This document shows positions 16,988 through 25,214 of a stretch of DNA of 64,000 nt, piece after piece. The notes below the pieces were generated by a model. The model did not search any database. It worked only from the letters and a program-made list of their open reading frames with translations, and was not told the DNA's origin. Origin of the DNA: Caulobacter sp. X (GTDB lineage Bacteria; Pseudomonadota; Alphaproteobacteria; Caulobacterales; Caulobacteraceae); assembly GCF_002742635.1 (NCBI RefSeq), contig NZ_PEGF01000001.1, forward strand, positions 124,001 to 188,000, written 5' to 3'. Position 1 is the stretch's first letter, and each line of letters begins with the position of its first letter. The position numbers and the translations under genes are program-made.

Positions 16988-19900
16988 CTACCTCGGCATC
17001 CAGACGCGGACCAGCGACAGCAGCTTGTCGACGTCGATCGGCTTGGCCATGTAGTCGTTCGCGCCGGCCTCGATGCAGCGAGCTTGGTCGTCGGGCATGG
17101 CCTTGGCCGTCAGCATCAGGATCGGCAGTTTCGACCAACGAGGATCGTCGCGGATCGTCCGGGTCGCGGTCAGGCCGTCCATGACCGGCATCATGACGTC
17201 CATGAGGACGAGATCGATCTCCTTGCTCGGATCCTGGGCCGCGCGGCCAAGCGCGTCGATCGCCTCCTGGCCGTTGCGCGCGATCTCGACGACCGCCCCG
17301 CGGGGCTCCAGCACGTTGGTCAGGGAGTAGACATTGCGGATGTCGTCCTCGACCACCAGGATCCGGCGGCCTTCCAGCACCGCGTCGCGGTTGCGCGCCT
17401 TCTGGATCATCTTCTGCTGCTCGGGCGGCAGCGCCGCGACCACCTGGTGCAGGAACAGCGAGACCTCGTCCAGCAGGCGCTCGGGCGACTTGGCTCCCTT
17501 GATGATGATCGAGCTGGAATAGCGGCGCAGGCGCTGCTCGTCGTCGGGCGACAGGTCGTGGCCCGTATAGACGATGACCGGCGGGAAGGCGTGGTCGCCG
17601 TCCTGGCTGAGCGTCTCCAGCAGCGAATAGCCCGAAGCGTCCGGCAGCGAGAGATCCAGCACCATGCAGTCGAAGGTCTCGCGCTTGAGCGCCTCCAGGC
17701 ATTCGGCCGCCGTGCCGACGCCGACCGTCTCGACATCGGCGGAGGTCAGGAGCTTGCCGACCGCCTCGCGCTGGACGCGGTCGTCCTCCACGATCAGCAC
17801 GCGACGCACCGTGCTGGCCAGCTTGGCCTCGAGGGTCTTCAGCACCTCGGCCAGATCGTCCCGTTTGACCGGTTTGACCAGATAGCCGATCGCGCCCAGC
17901 GACAGCGCCGTCTGGCTGTGGTCCTCGGCCGAGATCACGTGGATCGGGATGTGCCGCGTGGCGTCGTCGCGCTTCAGGCGGTCCAGGACGAGCAGGCCGG
18001 ATTCATCGGGCAGGCCCACGTCCAGCACGACCGCGCTGGGCTTGAATTCGCGGGCGAGCTTGACGGCCTCCTCGGCCGTGCCCGCCACCAGGCACTGGAA
18101 GCCCTGCTCGCGCGACAGGTCGCGGACGATGCCGGCGAAGGTGTCGTCGTCCTCGACGACCAGCAGCACGCGACGCGCGCCGTGAGCGTTGTCGCGGTCG
18201 TCCTCGACGGCTTTGGGCGGCGCGCTTTTCTTCGCGCGGATCCGAGGCGCGGGGCCCGCGAGCGACGCCTCCGCCGGCAGTCGCGGCGGTTCGCGCGGCG
18301 CAACCCGGGTCGGATCGTAGGCGAGGGGGATGGTGACGGTGAAGGTGCTGCCTTCGCCGGGCTTGCTTTCCAGGCTGATGGATCCGCCCAGAAGGCGCGA
18401 AAGCTGGCGACTGATCGAGAGGCCAAGGCCGGTGCCGCCGTACTTGCGGCTGATGGTGCCGTCCGCCTGGCGGAACGCTTCGAAGATGGCTTCTTGCTGC
18501 TCTCGGGAAACGCCGATGCCGGTGTCCTTGACCGAGAAGGCGATGTGCTCGTCGCCCGCCGGAGCGATCTTCAGACGCACGCCGCCCTTCTCGGTGAACT
18601 TGAAGGCGTTGGAGAGGAGGTTCTTCAGCACCTGCTCCAACCGCTGGCGATCGGTCTCGATCACCTTGGGCGCGTCGTCGGCCACCTCGATGGCGAAGTC
18701 GAGGCCTCGGTTGTCGGCGACGGGATTGAATAGCTGGCGCAAGTCCCCCGTCAGCCGTTGCAGCGAGACGGTCTCTGGACGCACCTCGACGTGGCCGGCC
18801 TCGATCTTCGACAGATCGAGGATGTCGTTGATCAGGTTGAGCAGGTCGGCGCCCGAAGACTCGATGGTTTGGGCGAACTTGACCTGTTCAGCCGACAGGT
18901 TGCCGTTCGGATTGTCGCTGAGCAGCTTGGACAGGATCAGCAGCGAGTTGAGCGGCGTGCGCAGCTCGTGGGACATGTTAGCCAGGAAGTCGGACTTGTA
19001 CTGGCTGGCCTGCTCCAGCTCGCGCGCCTTCAGCGCCACGGCCGCGCTGGTTCGCTCCAGCTCGTCGCGCTGGGTCTCCAGCATCTGGGCCTGTTCCTCC
19101 AGCTGGCTGTTGGTCTGCTCCAGCTCGGCCTGCTGCTGCTCCAGACGAGTCTGGGATTCCTTCAGGGCGCGGCCCTGTTCCTCAAGCTCCTCGTTGGAGA
19201 CGCGCAGTTCCTCGCTCTGAACCTGCAGTTCTTCCGACTGGCGTTGTGTCTCTTCCAGCGTGTCCTGCAGCTCGGCGCGGTAGCGGGCCGAGCGCAGTCC
19301 GACGCCGATCGCGCCCGAGGCCTGGTTCAGCAGCTCAACGACCCGATCGTCGACCGGATGCAGGAAACCCAGCTCGATCACGGCGTTGACCACGCCGTCG
19401 GCCTTCACCGGCACGATGACCAGGTGCCGGGGCTTGTCCTGGCCCAGGGCGGAGCCGATGGTGATGTAGCCGTCCGGCACGTCGCGAACGATCGTCGCCT
19501 GGCCTTCCGCGGCGACCTTGCCCAGCAGGCCTTCCTTGAGGTTGAAGCGCTCCGGAGTCTGGGCGTCGGCGGGAATGCCCAGGCTGGCGGCGCGATAGAA
19601 GTGACCACCGTGGCCCTTGAACAGCGCGCCGGCCTGGAAGCCCAGATATTGCGACAGGAAGGCCAGGATGTTGTCGGCCAGCATCTCGACAGAGAGGTCG
19701 CCCATCATGGCTGACCCAAGACCCACCTGGCCGGCTTGCAGCCATTCCTCGCGCGCCTGAGCGCGGGCGGCGCGGCGGATCAGGTAGAACACCGCCAGGG
19801 TCAGCGCTCCGCCAAGCACGCTCGCTAGCACCCCGCTGAGCAGCGCTGTGTTGTACGCCGCGCCCATGGTCGTCAGGCGCAAGGCGCGCAGTCGGCTCTC

Positions 19901-20422
19901 CTCCTGCCGCATGACGCCGACCTGGCGGCGGATCGCGTCCATCTCGGCCTTGCCGCGATCGGTGTTGACCACGGCCAGAGCGGCTTGAGCGTTGACGGTT
20001 CGGCGCAGAGTGATTGTCTCGTCCAACTCGCCGAGCTTGGCCGCGATCTGGCGCTTCAGGACCTTCAGATTGGCCTGCTGGGTGGGATTGTCCCGCGTGA
20101 GGCTTTCGACCGCTTCGGATCGTGAGGCGACCGCTGAGACAGCGGCTTGATAGGGCTCGAGATAGCGGTCGTTGCCGGTCAGCAGATAGCCCCGCTGTCC
20201 CGTCTCGGTGTCTTGCACGGTGGAGAGCAGATCATCGATCGCCATCAGCACGTCGTGGGAGTGCCAAATCTTTTGGCTATTGCTCCGCAGCATCTCGACG
20301 TTGCGATAGGCGACGAGACCGCTGCCCACGAAAAAGAGCAGCACCAGGGTCAGGCCCAAGGTCGCCCAGACCTCCATGCGGGACCAGGGCAAGGACGAAC
20401 GCGATGAGCTTGTGGTCGACAT
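16988..20422 (-). CDS. Membrane hybrid histidine kinase: CHASE3-GAF-HisKA-HATPase-REC-REC-REC
   Basis: A 1144-residue inner-membrane kinase. Order: transmembrane helix (about 17-40), periplasmic CHASE3 domain (about 45-185, with DTETGQRGYLLTGNDRYLEPY), second transmembrane helix (about 193-215), cytoplasmic GAF domain (about 235-375), a Gln/Glu-rich coiled coil (about 380-480), HisKA (phospho-His in ANMSHELRTPLNSLLILS, about 490), HATPase (LLSNAFKFTEKGG, VKDTGIGVSREQQEAIFEAF, GTGLGLSISRQL) and three receivers (about 745-860, 870-985, 1015-1140) with acceptor Asp in VVLDVGLPD, MVLDLSLPD and VLMDVMMPVMDG. It heads the operon with CheR, CheB and a second kinase. Its signal is unknown. The coiled coil between GAF and HisKA is a conceivable methylation target. 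Confidence 0.92.
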   Translation of the reverse strand: MSTTSSSRSSLPWSRMEVWATLGLTLVLLFFVGSGLVAYRNVEMLRSNSQKIWHSHDVLMAIDDLLSTVQDTETGQRGYLLTGNDRYLEPYQAAVSAVASRSEAVESLTRDNPTQQANLKVLKRQIAAKLGELDETITLRRTVNAQAALAVVNTDRGKAEMDAIRRQVGVMRQEESRLRALRLTTMGAAYNTALLSGVLASVLGGALTLAVFYLIRRAARAQAREEWLQAGQVGLGSAMMGDLSVEMLADNILAFLSQYLGFQAGALFKGHGGHFYRAASLGIPADAQTPERFNLKEGLLGKVAAEGQATIVRDVPDGYITIGSALGQDKPRHLVIVPVKADGVVNAVIELGFLHPVDDRVVELLNQASGAIGVGLRSARYRAELQDTLEETQRQSEELQVQSEELRVSNEELEEQGRALKESQTRLEQQQAELEQTNSQLEEQAQMLETQRDELERTSAAVALKARELEQASQYKSDFLANMSHELRTPLNSLLILSKLLSDNPNGNLSAEQVKFAQTIESSGADLLNLINDILDLSKIEAGHVEVRPETVSLQRLTGDLRQLFNPVADNRGLDFAIEVADDAPKVIETDRQRLEQVLKNLLSNAFKFTEKGGVRLKIAPAGDEHIAFSVKDTGIGVSREQQEAIFEAFRQADGTISRKYGGTGLGLSISRQLSRLLGGSISLESKPGEGSTFTVTIPLAYDPTRVAPREPPRLPAEASLAGPAPRIRAKKSAPPKAVEDDRDNAHGARRVLLVVEDDDTFAGIVRDLSREQGFQCLVAGTAEEAVKLAREFKPSAVVLDVGLPDESGLLVLDRLKRDDATRHIPIHVISAEDHSQTALSLGAIGYLVKPVKRDDLAEVLKTLEAKLASTVRRVLIVEDDRVQREAVGKLLTSADVETVGVGTAAECLEALKRETFDCMVLDLSLPDASGYSLLETLSQDGDHAFPPVIVYTGHDLSPDDEQRLRRYSSSIIIKGAKSPERLLDEVSLFLHQVVAALPPEQQKMIQKARNRDAVLEGRRILVVEDDIRNVYSLTNVLEPRGAVVEIARNGQEAIDALGRAAQDPSKEIDLVLMDVMMPVMDGLTATRTIRDDPRWSKLPILMLTAKAMPDDQARCIEAGANDYMAKPIDVDKLLSLVRVWMPR

Positions 20423-20472
20423 GTCAGTCCCGAAGGCGAAACGCTAGAACGCTAGGCGATGAATGGTTGGGG

Positions 20473-20558
20473 CGTTTTGGCGTGGAGACAGTGTTTCGCG
20501 CGCCAATGAGCGCGCGCTCCGCCCGCGACTCCCGACGTCAAACACTGTCGCCAAAACG
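20473..20558. repeat. Interrupted inverted repeat upstream of the hybrid kinase
   Basis: CGTTTTGGCG (20473-20482) and ACAGTGTTT (20488-20496) are mirrored exactly by AAACACTGT (20540-20548) and CGCCAAAACG (20549-20558); the left copy has a 5-bp insertion TGGAG between the halves. The region lies in the 254-bp gap between the kinase start and the receptor gene stop. It could be a pair of regulator sites or a large hairpin in the leader. Nothing else was recognised in this gap. Confidence 0.45.
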
Positions 20559-20676
20559 AACACCACGCCCCCGTGCGCACTGCGGCGCGTAGGGTCCCAA
20601 ACGCCATCGAATGGCAAAGGTTCCCTGGGCGCGCCTGTTTCTTGTCCGCACCTCGCGAAGGCCTAGCGACCCTTGC

Positions 20677-23007
20677 CTAGAAGGGCTTGGCCGTGAGGGT
20701 TATGCCCACCGTGCGGGGATCTCCGAGGATGGCGGTGTAGGGCGTGATGGTCGTGGCGGCGGCGAAGGCGACGGCGTACCGCTTGTCGAAGAGGTTTTTG
20801 GACCACAGCGTCACCGACCAGCGCTCGCCCCGCCCGCGCAGCCCAATCCCGGCGTTGGTCAGAACGTAGCCGTCTTGCCGGCCATAGGACGAGAGCGGAT
20901 TCAGGTTGGCGCGGCTTCGCCACATTTCGTTGGCATAGGCGAAGAAAGATAGACCGCCGCCCAGAGGCTGTTCCCAGCGTGCGCTGAGGTTGCCGGTCCA
21001 ATTGGGGGCGAACGGCGCCGACTTGCCCGAAAGGTCCACGGAGAGGGGCGCGCCGACATAGCCATATTCGACCGGCGGCGGCGCGTTTCTGTAGGAGAGA
21101 TAGATCGCCTCGCCCCAGGCGGTGCTGAACGACAGGTTCAGGTGGTCGGAGACTTGGGCGGCGCCTTCCATCTCGACGCCTCTCAGACGGACCTTGCCGA
21201 CGTTCGCCAAGTAGGTGCGGGTGCTGGTCGGATCGCTCAGCGTGGCCTGATAGCCGTCGATCGTGTTGTTGTAGAGATTGGCGTTCAGCGTGGCCCGGCC
21301 GCCGGCCAGGGTAGTCTTGATCCCCAGCTCGTAGTCGGTCGATTTTTCAGGCCCGATGATAATGGTGTCGCCGACCTTGGCGCCCAGATTGGCCGCGCCG
21401 GACTTTTCGCCATAGCTGGCGCTGGCATAGGCCAGGACGTTGTCGCTGATCCTGTACGACGGATTGATCAACCAGGAGATCGAGCCGTCATTCTTCTTGC
21501 CGCTCACCGTATAGGCCGAGCCCGTCACCGCCGCGCGATACGGGGCGAGAGCGGCCGGCAGGGCCGCGCCGCCAAACGAAAAGACCCGGTTCGAGGCCTC
21601 GCGGGATTCGTGAGTGTATCTCAGGCCGGCGGTCACCGTGGCCCGCTCGCTCACATGCCAGGCGGCCTGGCCGAACACCGCCGCGCTGGTGGTGTCGGCC
21701 GCGCCGATCTGGTCGCCCTCGACGCCGTCCAGGATGGCGGCCGGTAGCGTCGGGGCCAGGAAGAAGGCCGAGGCTTTGGACAACAGCTCGACGCGGTAGT
21801 TGCTGCGCACCTGCTGCCGCAGCAGATAGATCCCTGTCTGCCAATCGATCCTGTCGCCGGTCGGCGAGGCCAGCCTCAACTCCTGTGAGAACTGGTCGAC
21901 ATCGACATCATAGCCCGCCCGGAAGATCGGGTAGGGCGTGTAATCACTGTCGTTGCTGGGGCGATAGTAGAGCCTGCGCCAGGCGCTGATTGAGGTCAGC
22001 GTATTGGCCCCAAGCTTGAAGTCGGCGATGTTCGACACACCGTCGGTCTTGGAGATCAGGCGCGCCTGGGTGTCCAGATTGGCGTCATTGACGTCATAGG
22101 ACGCGGCGTAGCCGAACCCGGTCTTCAGCTTCCGCGCCCAGCCGTTCCGGACGGTCCCGTTGACGTAGGTGAGGGGATCGCCCACCGGCGGGTAGTAGTT
22201 GTTGTACTCGTCGGTGTCGTAGTGTTCGACGATCAGCCGGTCGGTGAAGGACGGATTGGGATCGAACTGCAGCTGTCCGCGAACCGCCCAGCGCCGGTTA
22301 TCCAGATAGTCCTTGCCGTCGATCTTGTTGCTGATCCAGCCCCCGCCCGTGTCGCCATAGAGCGTCAGTCGTCCCGCCACCTTGTCGGCGACGATCGGTC
22401 CCGAGATGTTCATGCGGACCTGGTAGTGGTCGCGGCTTGAAAACGTCGTGCTGAGCGTGGCGTCGGGGCGATAGGACGGGGCCTTGGTCGTCACGATCAA
22501 CGCGCCGAGGGTCGTGTTCTTGCCCAGCAGGGTGCCTTGCGGGCCGCGGGCCAGCTCGATGTGGTCGAGGTCGACGAAGTCGAGCCAAGAAAATCCCGGG
22601 TGGGTGAAGAAGACGCCATCGACGATCAAGCCGACGCCAGCTTCCGAGCCGTCGCTGTTGGCGTTCCCGCCTAGGCCCCGAACGGTCAGCGTGGAGACGC
22701 GCGCGTTCTGCTGAAGGGCCCCGAAATTGGCGATCTTGGCGGCGTAGTCGGCCACCCGGTCCAGGCGTTCGGTCTTGAGCACTTGGCCGGAAACGGCTGA
22801 GACCGTGATCGGAACGTCCTGCAGCTTTTCTTCCCGGCGTCGCGCCGTGATGGTGATCTGATCCACCGCTTGACCGGACTCGGCTTCCGCGGCGCCCGGA
22901 AGGTCGACCTCGCGGGCTTGGGCGACGCCGGCGATCACGGCGCAGGCCAGAACGCTGGCTCCAGCAAGGAGCCGGGCCTTTGAATGGGTGGTTTTGCTCT
23001 TGGTCAT
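20677..23007 (-). CDS. TonB-dependent receptor
   Basis: Outer-membrane active transporter of unknown ligand, about 776 residues. A signal peptide is visible (KARLLAGASVLACAVIAGVAQA), followed by a TonB-box-like DQITITARRREEKLQDVPITVS, a plug domain (VRGLGGNANSDGSEAGVGLIVDGVFF, LARGPQGTLLGKNTTLGALIVTT) and a beta-barrel ending in VGITLTAKPF with a terminal Phe. The plug style resembles ferric-siderophore/pesticin-type receptors. I chose ATG 23007, preceded by GGGGGC; a GTG at 23025 is in frame. It is a lone gene between the kinase promoter region and the kdp operon, pointing away from kdp, so no partner identifies its substrate. Confidence 0.88.
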   Translation of the reverse strand: MTKSKTTHSKARLLAGASVLACAVIAGVAQAREVDLPGAAEAESGQAVDQITITARRREEKLQDVPITVSAVSGQVLKTERLDRVADYAAKIANFGALQQNARVSTLTVRGLGGNANSDGSEAGVGLIVDGVFFTHPGFSWLDFVDLDHIELARGPQGTLLGKNTTLGALIVTTKAPSYRPDATLSTTFSSRDHYQVRMNISGPIVADKVAGRLTLYGDTGGGWISNKIDGKDYLDNRRWAVRGQLQFDPNPSFTDRLIVEHYDTDEYNNYYPPVGDPLTYVNGTVRNGWARKLKTGFGYAASYDVNDANLDTQARLISKTDGVSNIADFKLGANTLTSISAWRRLYYRPSNDSDYTPYPIFRAGYDVDVDQFSQELRLASPTGDRIDWQTGIYLLRQQVRSNYRVELLSKASAFFLAPTLPAAILDGVEGDQIGAADTTSAAVFGQAAWHVSERATVTAGLRYTHESREASNRVFSFGGAALPAALAPYRAAVTGSAYTVSGKKNDGSISWLINPSYRISDNVLAYASASYGEKSGAANLGAKVGDTIIIGPEKSTDYELGIKTTLAGGRATLNANLYNNTIDGYQATLSDPTSTRTYLANVGKVRLRGVEMEGAAQVSDHLNLSFSTAWGEAIYLSYRNAPPPVEYGYVGAPLSVDLSGKSAPFAPNWTGNLSARWEQPLGGGLSFFAYANEMWRSRANLNPLSSYGRQDGYVLTNAGIGLRGRGERWSVTLWSKNLFDKRYAVAFAAATTITPYTAILGDPRTVGITLTAKPF

Positions 23008-23305
23008 CGTGCCCCCGTGGGACACGCGGGCTTGCGCCTCATCTGAGTCCCGAAATCCTATTTATCTGATGGGTTTTTTCGAGAGGCGCAAACCAGAAGG
23101 CTTCAAAGCGCGGCCGGGATTTCTACGGCAGGCGCTTCCTGAGGTCGTCGGACGAGGGCCAGCCTCCTGGCGGAGGATCTCGTTTAGGCGGAAGACCCGT
23201 GTGTCTGGGCCGCCTTTATACAATCCTTATGCGCGGCATCGCCTTCCGCATCGCGCCTTTACGCGGCTTCGTGGTCCCTGGCCTCCGACACCAAAGGAGG
23301 CCTTG
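23008..23305. promoter_or_regulatory. Divergent intergenic region between the receptor gene and the kdp operon
   Basis: About 300 bp without a convincing gene. It should hold promoters for both directions. The most AT-rich segment toward kdp is TTTATACAATCCTTATG (about 23215-23231), some 75 bp before the first small ORF; E. coli KdpE sites include TTTATA-like boxes, so this is a candidate KdpE/promoter region. A Shine-Dalgarno AAAGGAGG lies at 23293-23300. Confidence 0.35.
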
Positions 23306-23389
23306 ATGGCTGATCTTTTCTATGGGGCGCTGGCCGTTGGCCTGTTCGTCCTGTTCGGCGCGTTCGTCGCCGCGTTGAGGCGCGTCTGA
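23306..23389 (+). CDS. Small hydrophobic protein at the head of the kdp operon (27 aa)
   Basis: ATG at 23306 is preceded by a strong AAAGGAGG at good spacing. The 27-residue product starts MADLFYG, is one transmembrane helix rich in Ala, Val, Leu and Phe, and ends in the basic tail AALRRV. The stop TGA is two bases before the kdpF start, so it is read as part of the kdp operon. I do not know a named family for it. A small membrane subunit of the Kdp complex or a regulator of KdpD is a reasonable guess. The ribosome binding site and tight spacing argue that it is real. Confidence 0.65.
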   Translation: MADLFYGALAVGLFVLFGAFVAALRRV

Positions 23390-23391
23390 CG

Positions 23392-23478
23392 ATGCTCGTG
23401 AACATCCTCTGGGGCGCCGGCGCGATCGTCGTCGCCGGCTACATGGTCGCGGCGATGCTGCGGCCCGACAAGTTCTGA
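23392..23478 (+). CDS. kdpF: KdpF, small subunit of the K+-transporting ATPase
   Basis: A 28-residue single-helix membrane peptide, MLVNILWGAG at the start and MVAAMLRPDKF at the end. The terminal L-x-P-(D/E)-K/R-F pattern is the hallmark of KdpF. It lies 12 bp upstream of kdpA, the conserved position. KdpF stabilises the KdpABC complex in the inner membrane. It follows another small membrane ORF by two bases. Confidence 0.88.
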   Translation: MLVNILWGAGAIVVAGYMVAAMLRPDKF

Positions 23479-23490
23479 CGGACCTATTCC

Positions 23491-25203
23491 ATGACATGGC
23501 AAGGATGGGCGGAGATCGCCCTGACCCTCAGCCTGGCGGTCGCGATCGGCTGGCCGCTAGGCGTTTTTCTGTCGCGCGTCTGGAAGGGTGAGCGAACCTT
23601 CCTCGATCCCGTGATGCGACCGGTCGAGACGCTCTTCTATAAGGCTTGCGGCGTCGATCCGACCAAGAGCCAAAGCTGGCACGCCTACGCCTTGGCCCTG
23701 CTGGCCTTCAACCTGGTGGGCTTCGTCTTCGTCTACGCGGTGCTGCGCCTGCAGGGCGTTCTGCCGCTGAACCCGCAAGGCTTCCCCGGGCTTTCGGGGC
23801 ACCTGTCGTTCAACACGGCGATGAGTTTCGTCACCAACACCAACTGGCAGAGCTATGCGGGCGAAAGCACGATGTCGACGCTCAGCCAGATGCTGGTGCT
23901 GACCGTGCAGAACTTCGTGTCGGCCGCCACCGGCGCGACCGTCGCCGCGGCGCTGGCGCGGGCGTTCATCGCCAATCGCGGCGAGGGCGTCGGCAACTTC
24001 TGGGCCGACCTGATCCGCACGACGCTCTACCTGCTGCTGCCGCTGTCCTTCGTGGTCGCGGTGGTTCTCGTGGCGCTGGGCCTGCCCCAGACCCTGGCCG
24101 CCGGCGTCACCGCCCATACGCTGGAGGGCGCTGACCAGAAAATCTCGCTCTACGCCGTCGCCTCGCAGGAGGCGATCAAGATGCTAGGCATCAACGGCGG
24201 CGGGATCTTCAACGTCAACTCGGCCCATCCGTTCGAGAACCCGACGCCGCTGACCAACCTGATCACGGCAGTCTCGATCGACACCCTGGGCTGGGCGGCC
24301 TTCTTCGCCTTTGGCCGGATGGTGCTGGCCAAGAAGGATGTGCGCGCGCTCGTGATCGCCGCCTTCGTGCTGCTGTTCGCCGGGGCGGCGGGCATTTACG
24401 CCACCGAGACCCAAAACCCGCCGGCCCAGGTCGCCGCCAAGGTCGACACGTCGGTGAACATGGAGGGCAAGGAGGTCCGCTTTGGCGCGCCGGCCACGGC
24501 CGCCTGGGCCGCCATGACCACCGGCGCCTCCAACGGCTCGGTCAACGGCATGCACTCCAGCCTGATGCCTCTGGGCGGCGGGATCGCGATGTTCCTGATG
24601 CAACTGGGCGAGATCCTGCCCGGCGGCATCGGCTCGGGCCTCGCCATCATGGTCGTCATGGCCCTGTTGTCGGTCTTCGTGGCCGGCCTGATGGTCGGCC
24701 GCACGCCCGAGTACCTCGGCAAGAAGGTCGAGGCGCGCGAGATCCAGTTCTCGATCCTGGCGGTGGTGATCATTCCGCTGTCGATGCTGGGCTTCTCCGG
24801 TGTCGCCGCCGTCCTGCCCGAGGCGCTGAAGGGTCTGATGCACAGCGGACCGCACGGCCTGTCGGAGATCCTCTACGCCTATGTCTCGGGCACGGCCAAT
24901 AACGGCTCGGCCTTCGCGGGCCTGACCGCCAACGCGCCCTGGTGGAACGTGACGCTGGGGATCGCCATGGCCCTGGGCCGCTTCCTGCCGATCGTCGCCG
25001 TCCTGGCTATCGCCGGCAGCCTGGTGACCAAGCCCAAGCTCGCCCCCACCGCTGGCACCCTGCCGACCGATGGCGGTCTCTTCATCGGCCTCCTGATCGG
25101 GGTGATCCTGATCCTGGGCGGCCTGCAATTCTTCCCCGCGATGGCGCTGGGACCGATCGTCGAGCACTTCCAAGCGCTTGGCGCGGTCGCGGCTCTCCGC
25201 TGA
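23491..25203 (+). CDS. kdpA: K+-transporting ATPase subunit A
   Basis: Channel-like, potassium-binding subunit of the high-affinity KdpFABC pump, 570 residues as usual, with about ten transmembrane helices. Selectivity-filter-type loops of the four M1PM2 repeats can be seen around [64 protein letters not shown] and [21 protein letters not shown]. The family N-terminus [27 protein letters not shown] is intact. It starts at ATG 23491, 12 bp after kdpF, and ends 11 bp before kdpB. Expression is expected under low potassium via KdpDE. Confidence 0.97.
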   Translation: MTWQGWAEIALTLSLAVAIGWPLGVFLSRVWKGERTFLDPVMRPVETLFYKACGVDPTKSQSWHAYALALLAFNLVGFVFVYAVLRLQGVLPLNPQGFPGLSGHLSFNTAMSFVTNTNWQSYAGESTMSTLSQMLVLTVQNFVSAATGATVAAALARAFIANRGEGVGNFWADLIRTTLYLLLPLSFVVAVVLVALGLPQTLAAGVTAHTLEGADQKISLYAVASQEAIKMLGINGGGIFNVNSAHPFENPTPLTNLITAVSIDTLGWAAFFAFGRMVLAKKDVRALVIAAFVLLFAGAAGIYATETQNPPAQVAAKVDTSVNMEGKEVRFGAPATAAWAAMTTGASNGSVNGMHSSLMPLGGGIAMFLMQLGEILPGGIGSGLAIMVVMALLSVFVAGLMVGRTPEYLGKKVEAREIQFSILAVVIIPLSMLGFSGVAAVLPEALKGLMHSGPHGLSEILYAYVSGTANNGSAFAGLTANAPWWNVTLGIAMALGRFLPIVAVLAIAGSLVTKPKLAPTAGTLPTDGGLFIGLLIGVILILGGLQFFPAMALGPIVEHFQALGAVAALR

Positions 25204-25214
25204 GTGGTGATCCC

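Noticed and set aside
17084..18733. A 549-codon plus-strand frame opposite the hybrid kinase
   Set aside because: Antisense shadow of HATPase and receiver domains; no start signal or domain.
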